Origin: an uncultured bacterium
Lineage (GTDB): Bacteria > Actinomycetota > Coriobacteriia > Coriobacteriales > Coriobacteriaceae
Direction: 5' to 3'
Length of the DNA stretch: 64,000 bases
Assembly: GCA_905214425.1 (NCBI GenBank)
Contig: CAJMLY010000003.1
Span: 62,001-126,000 of the forward strand
Within the stretch, counting starts at the first letter, position 1. Each line of letters starts with the position of its first letter. The translations under genes and the position numbers were made by a program. This document shows, piece after piece, positions 25,983 through 33,913 of this stretch. The notes beneath the pieces are model-generated. The model searched no databases, was not told where the DNA came from, and worked only from the letters and a program-made list of their open reading frames with translations.

Positions 25983-26642
25983 CTACTCACCAAGCATCTC
26001 TTGGAGCTTGGCTGCCACGGCGTGGCCCAGGCTCTCGTGGCTTTCGGGCATCATGTGCAGATAATCGATATCGCCCGGCTCGGCAAAATCAGCGGCATTC
26101 AAAAAGTCGCAGCCAAACTGTTTAGCAGCATACGCATAGTATTCGGCAAAATGCTCCGAGGCCTCGACGGAGCGCTCGTCAAAGTCGGTCATGTACACAT
26201 CGGCGATCTGCGGTTTAATCTTGATAGGCGCCATCAGCAGAATACGCGGGCAGGGCGCGGCTTCGGTCCAGGGAAACGCGCGGACGGTGCGAATCAGCGC
26301 CATGGCACCGTCAGCGATATCGGCAGCCCCCACGCTAAAGACCGTCTTGCAGTCGTTGGTGCCCAGCATAATCACGATCGCATCCAGCGGCTTATGAGCC
26401 TCGAGCAGCATCGGCAACGCGCGGATGCCGTTGAGATTAGTGTCCAGATGGCACATGTCGTCGCGTACCGTCGTGCGGCCGTTGAGGCCTTCCTCAATCA
26501 CGTGCCAGCCCTCGCCCAGGTCGCGCTGGGCCACACCGCACCAGCGCACATCGTGCGCATAGCGTACCGCGGTGCCGTCGCGCATGCCCGCCGGATCATA
26601 GCCGTAGGTATTACTGTCGCCAAAGCACAGAACGTTTTTCAT
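25983..26642 (-). CDS. SGNH/GDSL-family hydrolase
   Basis: 219 residues. Block I CFGDSNTYG holds the nucleophile serine, NGRT the oxyanion glycine region, MLGTNDCK the asparagine block, and the C-terminal ESHESLGHAV the catalytic histidine. It resembles arylesterase/acyl-CoA thioesterase-like members (TesA/axe-type); the true ester substrate is unknown. It has no signal peptide, so it is cytoplasmic. It lies just downstream of the PARG-like gene with a terminator between. Confidence 0.85.
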   Translation of the reverse strand: MKNVLCFGDSNTYGYDPAGMRDGTAVRYAHDVRWCGVAQRDLGEGWHVIEEGLNGRTTVRDDMCHLDTNLNGIRALPMLLEAHKPLDAIVIMLGTNDCKTVFSVGAADIADGAMALIRTVRAFPWTEAAPCPRILLMAPIKIKPQIADVYMTDFDERSVEASEHFAEYYAYAAKQFGCDFLNAADFAEPGDIDYLHMMPESHESLGHAVAAKLQEMLGE

Positions 26643-26661
26643 CGTAAGCCCTTCCTCTAGT

Positions 26662-26697
26662 AAAAAGAAAAAGTCGGCGGGAGCAGTCTCTCCCGCC
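26662..26697 (-). terminator. Terminator of the PARG-like gene
   Basis: 8-bp perfect stem (26675-26682 with 26690-26697) followed on the minus strand by GACTTTTTC. Confidence 0.85.
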
Positions 26698-26726
26698 GGA
26701 TCGACCTATCTGTCAGCACACACCGA

Positions 26727-27860
26727 TTACAGGTACTTGCGCCAATCGTCATCGTCTTCATCGTCCTCGGCGGCAGCCTGGGCCTGCTCGGCGGCGCGGG
26801 CAGCCGCAGCGCGAGCGGCAACCTGGGCATAGGACTCCTCGTTGCGCTCGGGGAAGTTTGCCAGCACGTGCTCGAACTTGGCAAAATCTTCGTCCCAGCG
26901 CGTAGAGGGCACGGCAAAAAAGACCTGCTTGACCTTAAAGTCGCCCGATGCGAGCTCCTTGCGGAAGAGCTCGGCCACGGCCTCGGCGTCAAAGCCGTTG
27001 TTGTCGCAGCCCCAAGCGCCCAGCACGAGCTTCTCGCGACCCAGCTCGTCGCAGATGGCAAGCACAAAGCGGATGCGATCGCGCAGGGCGTCCAGCAAGG
27101 CATCGTCACCCACGCGATACTCCTGGCGAGCGCGCTTGGCGTTGGGCGCGGCGGCGACGATTACGTCGGCATAGGCGTGCACATGGTTGCGGTCGAAACG
27201 CACCGCGGGCACCACCAGCGCACGGTTGCGGTACAGCTCACAGTTGATGTTGCGGCGACGGTTCTCGCCGTACCATTTGCGCTGCTTATCGAGAACGTTG
27301 TACAGATACGAATCGGCGCACAGCGTGGCCTCCTGACCCAGATAGCCCTGGATGTAGCCGCCGCCCGGGTTGGTGAACGAGGCAAAGGCGAGTACGGCCA
27401 TGTCGCAGAATTGCGCGTAGCCTCGGCCGTTATCCAGAATGGCCTGCGTGGCAGAGGCGTCAAGCACGGTGACCTCGGGCAGGACCGGAGCGGGTTCCTC
27501 GGCGGCAGGCGCGGACTCGGTCTCCGTGGCCTCCTCTGCGGGTGCAGGCTCGGCCGTAACCTCGGTCTCGGCGGACGCAACCTCAGCGGTCTCGGCCTCG
27601 GCGGCCTCAGACTCCTCGGCAACCTGTTCCTCGACAGCGTCGGCCGCTTGGGCCTTGGCCTTCATCGCCGCGACAAAACCGGCAGGCATACCATCGAACT
27701 CGCACACGCCGGCAAGCGAGCGCTCGATATCCGTGGCGCACGCTTCGGACACAGTTGCCACGTGACGCTCGGCGGCCTTGGCACGGGCCTCGCGCTTGGG
27801 ATTGGGCTGACCCGCTCGGTTGGACCTGCGGTTACGGTTCCTGTTGTCGACGTCTGCCAT
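26727..27860 (-). CDS. TIGR02452-type microbial PARG-like protein with acidic insert
   Basis: 377 residues. The poly(ADP-ribose) glycohydrolase signature GGG-X7-QE is seen as NPGGGYIQGYLGQEATLC (Gly166-168, Gln176-Glu177), followed by a macro-type fold with VLGAWGCDNNGFD and FFAVPST. This suggests removal of ADP-ribose from proteins or nucleic acids. Between the N-terminal region (basic, Asn/Arg-rich) and the catalytic half lies a roughly 50-residue stretch (about 77-127) made almost only of Ala, Glu, Pro, Thr and Val. The C-terminus is also very acidic. Substrate not determined. Confidence 0.82.
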   Translation of the reverse strand: MADVDNRNRNRRSNRAGQPNPKREARAKAAERHVATVSEACATDIERSLAGVCEFDGMPAGFVAAMKAKAQAADAVEEQVAEESEAAEAETAEVASAETEVTAEPAPAEEATETESAPAAEEPAPVLPEVTVLDASATQAILDNGRGYAQFCDMAVLAFASFTNPGGGYIQGYLGQEATLCADSYLYNVLDKQRKWYGENRRRNINCELYRNRALVVPAVRFDRNHVHAYADVIVAAAPNAKRARQEYRVGDDALLDALRDRIRFVLAICDELGREKLVLGAWGCDNNGFDAEAVAELFRKELASGDFKVKQVFFAVPSTRWDEDFAKFEHVLANFPERNEESYAQVAARAAAARAAEQAQAAAEDDEDDDDWRKYL

Positions 27861-27924
27861 AAGTGGTCACCTTTCCTGTCGCTGCCGCTATCGGCTTTTG
27901 CCATCCATGATACCCCGCCGCGTA

Positions 27925-27951
27925 CAAAAAAGACGGCCCCGAAGGACCGCC
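27925..27951 (-). terminator. Terminator of the Bax-inhibitor-1 gene
   Basis: Short stem GGCGGTCC-TTCG-GGGCCGTC (with G-U pairs) followed on the minus strand by six to seven T residues. Confidence 0.8.
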
Positions 27952-27997
27952 TTTCGCATCGATTTACACGCACGGCAAGCACCGCCGCAATTCGCCA

Positions 27998-28693
27998 CTA
28001 GTCGCGACGGCCAAGGATGTTCAGGATGCGCAGGAACACGTTGATAATGTCCACGAACAGATTGGACGCCATGAGCACGGCGTTGGGCAGCGTAGGCGGC
28101 ACCGTCGTGGCAACATAGGTGTCGTAGCCAATAAAGCCGGCGAACACCACGATCACGATCAGATCGGTGATGGTCTGCGAGACGCCCATGAACATCAGCA
28201 CGATCTCAACCAGAATAGTGGCGAGCAGAATGCCAAAACCGATGCCATATACGCGCTGGAAAAACTTGGGGAACGTCACGCCCAAGGCGCCAAAGACAAA
28301 GGTGATGGCGGCCGTGGCGATAAAGGCAGTGTTGATGGTGGGCAGGTCGTAGTTGGCAAGGCCAAACGACGCGGTCAGGCCAAAGGTACTCGCAAAGATT
28401 ACGTAGCCCACAAGGGACAGGCCCACGGACTGCTTGCTGGCGGCGGCCGACATCATGACCATGCCGACGATGGTCAAAATAAACGAGCCAAAGACCAGCG
28501 GCAAGGCGGCGCCGCTCATCATCATGCGCGCAAACGACATGGTGCTCGTAAAGTAGGCGCCGGCGCCCATGGCGCAAAAGCCCAAGAAGATCAGGGCAGA
28601 CATGGCGAGATTGTACGCGCGCGGCGACATCTCCTTGGCGCGGCTTGCGCCGCTCTCGACGGGGCCGTTCTGATAGCCCTGAATATCGTTCAT
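27998..28693 (-). CDS. Bax inhibitor-1 (YccA/YbhL) family membrane protein
   Basis: 231 residues with seven hydrophobic segments after a hydrophilic N-terminus. Family features include NLAMSALIFLGFCAMGAGAY near the start, the FIGYDTYVA motif with the conserved aspartate, and the C-terminal LFVDIINVFLRIL helix. Members are Ca2+/H+ leak channels or modulators of FtsH proteolysis; which applies here is unknown. A ribosome site (GAAAGGA) precedes the ATG. A terminator-like hairpin lies immediately upstream of that site. Confidence 0.88.
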   Translation of the reverse strand: MNDIQGYQNGPVESGASRAKEMSPRAYNLAMSALIFLGFCAMGAGAYFTSTMSFARMMMSGAALPLVFGSFILTIVGMVMMSAAASKQSVGLSLVGYVIFASTFGLTASFGLANYDLPTINTAFIATAAITFVFGALGVTFPKFFQRVYGIGFGILLATILVEIVLMFMGVSQTITDLIVIVVFAGFIGYDTYVATTVPPTLPNAVLMASNLFVDIINVFLRILNILGRRD

Positions 28694-28707
28694 AGGTTCG
28701 TCCTTTC

Positions 28708-28731
28708 AAAAAGCGCCACAAATAACGGCGC
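28708..28731 (-). terminator. Terminator between DUF gene and Bax-inhibitor-1 gene
   Basis: Minus-strand GCGCC...GGCGC stem followed by TTTTTG. It lies after the upstream small gene and directly in front of the Bax-inhibitor-1 ribosome site. A TACAAT (28759-28754) between the two genes could start a transcript that crosses it. Confidence 0.65.
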
Positions 28732-28777
28732 AGTAGCTGACAAGATTCCTGTCATTGTACCCGAATGCCGTACGTCC

Positions 28778-29116
28778 TTACCCACGGCGCTCGCCCTCGA
28801 GCGTGCGGTCGAATGCCCACACCCACCAACGCATCAGATGGGCCTGCGAGCCATCTGGTCGTTCGCGCGTCTGGTCCTCCAGATACAACTCGGTCGCGTG
28901 CCCGCCAAAACGCACCTTATAGGTTGCCGTACGAATGCCGTGGACCGTCAGGCCAAACCCAGTGGTCGAGACAATCTCGTCAATCGTAAAGCAGCGACCG
29001 TCGACCCAGCAGACGGTGACCGGCACGACTTGCCCGCCCGCAAGGATGCGAGCCACGACGTCCACATACTGCTTGTGTACGCGCCGAGTTTTGCCGTCTG
29101 TCTGTCGATATTCCAT
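28778..29116 (-). CDS. Small conserved hypothetical protein (DUF6504-like)
   Basis: 112 residues, soluble and beta-rich. It has PVTVCWVDGRCFTIDEIV followed by a C-terminal RWWVWAFDR segment. This pattern resembles small actinobacterial proteins annotated as DUF6504, but the match is from memory and weak. The start at 29116 was chosen because AGGGGG lies close upstream and the protein begins sensibly (MEYRQTDGKTRR). An in-frame Met seven codons earlier has no ribosome site. No function can be assigned. Confidence 0.6.
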   Translation of the reverse strand: MEYRQTDGKTRRVHKQYVDVVARILAGGQVVPVTVCWVDGRCFTIDEIVSTTGFGLTVHGIRTATYKVRFGGHATELYLEDQTRERPDGSQAHLMRWWVWAFDRTLEGERRG

Positions 29117-29366
29117 GCCCCCTATTATCGAACGCATGTTTGCATGTTGTAAAGCGAACAGACTGTGGTTTTGGAGTGTCGTAGTAATCGCACGTGTCCG
29201 CATGGCGTGTTAGCAAAAAGAACACCCGCGGTCAACAGGGCTAATATTCAATTTTAGTGCCAAAAAGTTCACTTCTCCCATCAGAACTCGGTAAAGAGAC
29301 CCGCAGGAGGTGATACGATTTATCATGTTTTTGTAACGTGTCTGCAAACTTCGAGAAAGCCCATAT

Positions 29367-30416
29367 ATGGACGTAACGTTCTCAACCTTCCTCGGCCAAA
29401 TTGTGTCGAACCCAGTCCTTGCCGTCACCGTGATCCTCGCGTTGGGCGCCATCTTCGTCAATGGATGGACCGACGCGCCCAACGCCATCGCGACCTGCGT
29501 CACTACGCGTTGCATGCCCGCCCGCGCCGCCATTCTCATGAGCGCCGCATTCAACTTCCTCGGCGTGCTCATCATGACGCACTTTAACGCGAGCGTCGCC
29601 AACACCATCTCACATATCGTCGACTTTGGCGGAAACAGCACCATGGCGCTCGCCTGCCTATGCGCGGCGCTGTTCTCCATCGTCGTCTACGGCGCCACAG
29701 CGTCGCGTTTTGGCATCCCCACCTCGCAAAGCCACAGCCTTATCGCCGGCCTGACCGGTGCCGCCATCGCCCTCGGCGGTGCGAGCAGCGTCAACGTCCA
29801 CGAGTGGATGAAGGTCATCTACGGCCTGGCACTCTCCATCGGCCTGGGCTTTGTCATGGGCTGGGTCCTGTGCAAGCTCGTCTCGATTCTTTTCGCCGCC
29901 GCCAACAGGCGACGTGCCAATGTCTTCTTTAAATACGCTCAGATCGCGAGCGCTGCGGCCATGAGCTTTATGCACGGCGCGCAGGATGGACAGAAGTTCA
30001 TCGGCGTGCTCTTTTTAGGCGTGGCCTTTGCCAGCGGCCAGACGAGCGTCGGCGATGCCGGCATCCCCATCTGGATTATGCTGCTATGCTCGGCCACCAT
30101 GGGCATCGGCACCAGCGTGGGCGGCGAGCGCATCATCAAGTCCGTTGGCCAGAGCATGGTCAAGCTCGAAAAGTACCAGGGCTTCTCCGCCGACCTGGCG
30201 GGCGCCGCGAACCTGCTGCTTGCCACCCTTACCGGCATCCCCGTGTCCTCCACACACATCAAGACCTGCGCCATCATGGGCGTCGGTGCCGTCAAGCGCC
30301 TCTCGGCCATCAACTTCGGCGTCGTCAAGGACATGATGTTCACCTGGTTCTTCACCTTCCCCGCCTGCGGACTCATCAGCTTTGTCATGGCCAAGCTGTT
30401 CATGATGTTCCTCTAG
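29367..30416 (+). CDS. PiT family inorganic phosphate transporter
   Basis: 349 residues with about ten membrane helices. PiT signatures occur in both repeats: NGWTDAPNAIAT near the N-terminus and HGAQDGQKFIG in the second half, plus GTSVGGERI and PVSSTHIK. It takes up phosphate by H+ or Na+ symport as a low-affinity, always-on system. The DUF47 gene follows after 67 nt, the usual partner. The 250-nt upstream region was searched for Pho-box repeats and none was convincing. Confidence 0.93.
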   Translation: MDVTFSTFLGQIVSNPVLAVTVILALGAIFVNGWTDAPNAIATCVTTRCMPARAAILMSAAFNFLGVLIMTHFNASVANTISHIVDFGGNSTMALACLCAALFSIVVYGATASRFGIPTSQSHSLIAGLTGAAIALGGASSVNVHEWMKVIYGLALSIGLGFVMGWVLCKLVSILFAAANRRRANVFFKYAQIASAAAMSFMHGAQDGQKFIGVLFLGVAFASGQTSVGDAGIPIWIMLLCSATMGIGTSVGGERIIKSVGQSMVKLEKYQGFSADLAGAANLLLATLTGIPVSSTHIKTCAIMGVGAVKRLSAINFGVVKDMMFTWFFTFPACGLISFVMAKLFMMFL

Positions 30417-30483
30417 TCAAACCGAACGTCCATCTGGACCGCAACACTTCGCCCACCCGTCTTCACCTCGAAAGGACCCACCC

Positions 30484-31107
30484 ATGGCAAAGAAACCCGA
30501 TTCGTTCTACTTTGACAACTACGTCGCCTGCGCCGACCTTGCTGTCCAGGCCGCAGAGTTGCTCATCAAGATTTTTGAGAACTTTGATCCCGCGCAGATC
30601 CACGACATGCTCGAGGAGATGCATGCGATTGAGCATGCGGCAGACAAGAAGCACCACGAGCTCGAAGACGCCCTGCTCACCGCCTTTATCACCCCGCTCG
30701 AGCGCGAGGATCTGGATCTGATGAGCTGCGCGCTCGACACCGTGCTCGACCGTATTGAGGGCGTCGTGCAGCGCGTCTACTTCACCAACATTCAGAGCAT
30801 CCATCCCGACGCCATCGTCATCGCCCACAAGGTGACTGACGCCTGCCGCGCCATGAAAGACCTGATGGTCGAGCTTCCCAACTACCGCAAGTCCAAAACG
30901 CTGCGCGAGCTGGTCATCCAGATCAACACCATCGAGTCCGAGGCCGACGAGCTCTACATCAACGCCATGCGCAACCTGCACGTTAACGGCAAGGATCCGC
31001 TCGAGGTCATCGCTTGGCGTGACGTGTACGCCTTCCTGGAGTACTGCGCCGACTGCTGCGAGAATGTGGCCGATGTCGTGGATTCGATTGTCATGAAGAA
31101 CAGTTAA
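30484..31107 (+). CDS. DUF47 family PhoU-like phosphate transport regulator
   Basis: 207 residues, all alpha-helical, with PhoU-like acidic repeats. Conserved blocks include the E-HAADKKHHEL segment, ITPLEREDLDLM and ANVADVVDS-like CENVADVVDSIV. DUF47 proteins are almost always encoded with PiT transporters and are thought to gate them. GAAAGGA precedes the ATG. It is probably co-transcribed with the PiT gene upstream. A perfect 26-bp hairpin follows the stop. Confidence 0.9.
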   Translation: MAKKPDSFYFDNYVACADLAVQAAELLIKIFENFDPAQIHDMLEEMHAIEHAADKKHHELEDALLTAFITPLEREDLDLMSCALDTVLDRIEGVVQRVYFTNIQSIHPDAIVIAHKVTDACRAMKDLMVELPNYRKSKTLRELVIQINTIESEADELYINAMRNLHVNGKDPLEVIAWRDVYAFLEYCADCCENVADVVDSIVMKNS

Positions 31108-31132
31108 TTGGGGGGTACATGTCCCACCGGTC

Positions 31133-31211
31133 GCGGGCCCGGCCACTAATAACCTTTTTCACTCCGGCTGCAAGCAGAGTCGTTCAAAAGGTTATTAGTG
31201 GCCGGGCCCGC
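31133..31211. repeat. Perfect 26-bp inverted repeat
   Basis: Arms 31133-31158 and 31186-31211 are exactly complementary (GCGGGCCCGGCC then ACTAATAACCTTTT) around a 27-nt loop. Layout is GC-rich outside and TTAGT-containing inside, like the 17086 repeat. Confidence 0.85.
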
Positions 31212-31394
31212 TCCCTTATGCACCACCATTGGGAACTTTGGCTGATAGATTTAGCGCGACGGGGGTTTGGCTGAAGGGACCTTTGGTATCCGTTCGGACA
31301 CTTTGGCCCTTGATGAGCGTTTGGCTGATTGCTGCTTTGGGTACTCTTTGGGTTACTTTTGGTTTGTTTGATTTTTAATTTTAGGAGGGCTTGT
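31212..31394 (+). other. C-poor, T/G-rich tract upstream of nitroreductase
   Basis: Noncoding stretch dominated by T and G on the plus strand, with three copies of TTTGGCTGA (31237, 31266, 31320). It runs up to an AGGAGG ribosome site. The composition continues into the first third of the gene. A promoter must be here, but none could be picked out. Confidence 0.6.
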
Positions 31395-31925
31395 ATGTCT
31401 TATTTGGATCTGGCTCGTGGTCGGTATTCTTGTCGTTCTTTTGAGGACCGTTCTGTTGAGCAGGCTGTGGTGGATGCCATTGTTGAGGCTGGGCGTATTG
31501 CTCCTTCTGCTTGTAATAATCATCCAGCCCGTGTGATGGTGCTGGATACGCCTGAGCTGTTGGAGAAGGCTGCTGCTTGTCAGCCTCGGTTTGCTCGTGA
31601 TGGGTCTATCTTTGGCGCTCCGCTCATCTTCCTTATTTGCTGCGTTACCGATGATGCTTGGGTACGCCCGTATGACCAGATGAATTCCAGTGAAATCGAT
31701 ACGTCCATCGTGTGTGATCAGATGATGATGGAGGCCACCGAGCAGGGCCTAGGAACGTGCTGGGTATGCCATTTTAAGCCTGAGGTGGCACAGGAGCAGT
31801 TCAATCTGCCCAAGGGCGTCTATCCCTATCACATGCTCGTCTGTGGCTATCCCGCCGACCACATCGCCGATCCCGAGCATCGCGAGGCCCGCACTATTCC
31901 CCTCTCCAACTTCCTCCTCAAGTAG
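31395..31925 (+). CDS. Nitroreductase family protein
   Basis: 176 residues. The N-terminal RYSCRSFEDRSV and IAPSACNNHPARV blocks bind FMN, and GLGTCWVCHFKPE is the second family block. It is probably an FMN- and NAD(P)H-dependent oxidoreductase; the natural substrate is unknown. The start at 31395 has a perfect AGGAGG. Codon use changes sharply: the first 75 or so codons end mostly in T or G, the last 60 mostly in C or G like the neighbours. Confidence 0.88.
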   Translation: MSYLDLARGRYSCRSFEDRSVEQAVVDAIVEAGRIAPSACNNHPARVMVLDTPELLEKAAACQPRFARDGSIFGAPLIFLICCVTDDAWVRPYDQMNSSEIDTSIVCDQMMMEATEQGLGTCWVCHFKPEVAQEQFNLPKGVYPYHMLVCGYPADHIADPEHREARTIPLSNFLLK

Positions 31926-31971
31926 TTTTTGGACATACCTTAAAATCTACCCTTGACCGCTCACCCGTTCG

Positions 31972-32010
31972 CCGAGTTCTGCGCCACTATGTGCAGGGCT
32001 CGGTTTTTTT
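31972..32010 (+). terminator. Nitroreductase terminator
   Basis: CCGAG...CTCGG stem with an inner CTGC/GCAG pair, followed by TTTTTTT (32004-32010). Confidence 0.9.
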
Positions 32011-32033
32011 ATGTTACGCACCCCGGCACAGTC

Positions 32034-32064
32034 ATAAAAAAGGACCCGCAAGCTGCGGGTCCTT
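32034..32064 (-). terminator. divIVA terminator
   Basis: 10-bp perfect stem (32040-32049 with 32055-32064) followed on the minus strand by T5-6. Confidence 0.88.
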
Positions 32065-32091
32065 TCTAGGCACTAAATTGTAGGCCGAATG

Positions 32092-32766
32092 TTAGTCCAG
32101 GTCGTCGGCAGCAAAGTTGTCGATCGGGGCAAAGGGATCGGCCACAGGGACAACCGGGTCAGCGACGGGCAGCGGCTCGGCGGGAACAGTCACTGCAGGA
32201 GAAGCGGCAGAACCGACCGGCGTGGAGGCCATGAGGTCGGCCGGGAAGGAGTTCTGGGCATCGTCCATGAAGTGCTGGATGAGCTTGAGATACTCTGCCT
32301 TGAACTCCTCACGGGAAGCCTTGAGACGATCGATTTCCTCGAGCTCGGCCTGCTTTTCGGTCAGAGCCTGGCGGATAACCTCGCGGGCCTTAGCGTCAGC
32401 CTCGTTGCGGATACGCTCAGCGTTCTCGTTGGCATCGTTGACGATGGTCTCAGCGGTCTGCTGGGCAGCGATCAGGGCAGCGGAAATCTGGCGCTCCTGA
32501 GCGGAGAAGTCAGGGGCGGGAGCAGCCACAGGGGCGGCAGGAACGGCCTGGGCGGTGGCATCCTGAGCCTGGGCAAGCTGAGCCTGTGCATCGGCAAGCT
32601 GCTGCTCGGTAGCAGTCAGACGACCCTTAAGGTCGACGATCTTAGCGAGCATAGCGTCAACCTCGGAGGACAGCGTCTCCAAGAAGACGTCGACCTCAGC
32701 AGGATCGTAGCCACGCTTGGCCTCAGAGAAAGTCTGAGCCTGGATGTCTGCAGGGGTAATAGCCAT
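32092..32766 (-). CDS. DivIVA domain cell-pole/septum protein
   Basis: 224 residues. The N-terminal DivIVA membrane-binding region (ITPADIQAQTF...GYDPAEVDVFLETL) is followed by coiled coil to about residue 70, an Ala/Pro linker, a second coiled coil (about 90-165) and a Pro/Val-rich tail. DivIVA marks negatively curved membrane and, in actinobacteria, guides wall growth. It is the last gene of the ylm-type cluster sepF-yggT-divIVA and is followed by a strong terminator. The gene name divIVA or wag31 would depend on orthology not tested here. Confidence 0.88.
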   Translation of the reverse strand: MAITPADIQAQTFSEAKRGYDPAEVDVFLETLSSEVDAMLAKIVDLKGRLTATEQQLADAQAQLAQAQDATAQAVPAAPVAAPAPDFSAQERQISAALIAAQQTAETIVNDANENAERIRNEADAKAREVIRQALTEKQAELEEIDRLKASREEFKAEYLKLIQHFMDDAQNSFPADLMASTPVGSAASPAVTVPAEPLPVADPVVPVADPFAPIDNFAADDLD

Positions 32767-32827
32767 AACAAGTCTCCTTTTTCATCGCCTCGGCGCTACA
32801 CGCCCGACGTAAGTTACAAAGTCAGTT

Positions 32828-33109
32828 CTATACGAGTATACCTATAAGAAGCTGCAGAACCAGCCTCTGCACCAACTGCAACGCAATAATCGCAACGACC
32901 GGCGAAAAATCGATACCGCCCATCGGCGGAATGAAACGACGGAACAGGTTGAGCCACGGACCGCACACGCTATCGAGCACCGCAGCAATATCCTGAAGTA
33001 AGCCACCCTGCTTCATGGGAATCCACGTCATAAAGCAGTAGACGACAATGAGCGTGGAATAGAAGTTGAACAGCGTGTTGACCAGCTGGACGATAGTGTA
33101 GATGTTGAT
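32828..33109 (-). CDS. yggT: YggT family membrane protein, probable AUC start
   Basis: About 93 residues if started at ATC (33109). The N-terminus would read NIYTIVQLVNTLFNFYS followed by LIVVYCFMTWIP, a normal first YggT helix; the second part is VAIIALQLVQRLVLQLLIGIL. The first in-frame ATG (33031) would lose helix 1. No ATG, GTG or TTG occurs between the sepF stop (33131, same frame) and 33031. GAGGAG sits exactly 6 nt before ATC (ATT at 33115 is adjacent to it). YggT (YlmG) helps division and osmotic adaptation in ways not well known. Confidence 0.75.
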   Translation of the reverse strand: MNIYTIVQLVNTLFNFYSTLIVVYCFMTWIPMKQGGLLQDIAAVLDSVCGPWLNLFRRFIPPMGGIDFSPVVAIIALQLVQRLVLQLLIGILV

Positions 33110-33130
33110 GGGAATCTCCTCGTCTTGTCT

Positions 33131-33853
33131 TTACTTAAGGTAGCCGTCGGCACGAAGCTTCTTGAGATCGGAATCTTTGACCTCGCAACCGGCGGGCAGC
33201 ACCATGAACACGCGGTCGCCTACCTCCTTGACCGTGGCGCCCAGACCGCAGGCAAAGCCATAAGAGAAGTCCAAGACGCGCTTGGCAACTTCGGTACGTA
33301 CGCCCACAAAAATCAGTGCGACAGGCTGCTTGGTGCGAACGCGGCGCACCACGGTCTCCACGTCGTCATAGCTCTCGGGGCGCAGGACATAGGCCGGCAG
33401 CTGCGGCGTGGCGTTGATGATATTGCTCGCATAGGCCGAGGCATCGCTCGGTGCAGGCGCGGGTGCAGCGGCGGCACGGGCGCGGGTGTTCTCGGCGTAG
33501 CTCGACGGCGTGTCATAGGCACCAGGACGATAACCGCTCGCAACGCTGTCCTGCGAGCGCGAAGGCGGGTTATACGTCGTGGCATGGCGGGAGTCATCGC
33601 CGACCAGCTGACCGGAGCGCGTATACACGGCAACCGACTCAGCTTCACCGCGGCGCGTCTGACCAAGCAAGCCGTTGCTCGGCTCGTCTTGGGTGTAGAA
33701 GCCCTCGCCCGAAGCACCGCTGTAGCCGTTGCCCTGATAACTATCGTCATAGCCGTCATCGTAGCCGTAGTCGTCGTCCTGGCCATAACCCTGGTCGTAA
33801 CCCTGCTGGCCGCCCAGGTGCATCTTATTTTTAATCTCGTCAAGGAAGCCCAT
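33131..33853 (-). CDS. sepF: Cell division protein SepF
   Basis: 240 residues. It has a short amphipathic membrane anchor (MGFLDEIKNKMHLG), then a Gly/Tyr/Asp/Gln-rich segment with seven tyrosines between residues 19 and 44, a long Ser/Ala/Pro linker, and the C-terminal SepF domain (about 155-240, YVLRPESYDDVETVVRRVRTK...). SepF tethers FtsZ to the membrane; this is important here because no ftsA is present. The start at 33853 has GAGAGGA. yggT follows in the same frame. Confidence 0.92.
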   Translation of the reverse strand: MGFLDEIKNKMHLGGQQGYDQGYGQDDDYGYDDGYDDSYQGNGYSGASGEGFYTQDEPSNGLLGQTRRGEAESVAVYTRSGQLVGDDSRHATTYNPPSRSQDSVASGYRPGAYDTPSSYAENTRARAAAAPAPAPSDASAYASNIINATPQLPAYVLRPESYDDVETVVRRVRTKQPVALIFVGVRTEVAKRVLDFSYGFACGLGATVKEVGDRVFMVLPAGCEVKDSDLKKLRADGYLK

Positions 33854-33913
33854 GGTTGTGTCCTCTCGCGGTTTAGTGCAGGCGCCCCGATAATCAGTGC
33901 GCACTTCAGAGCC

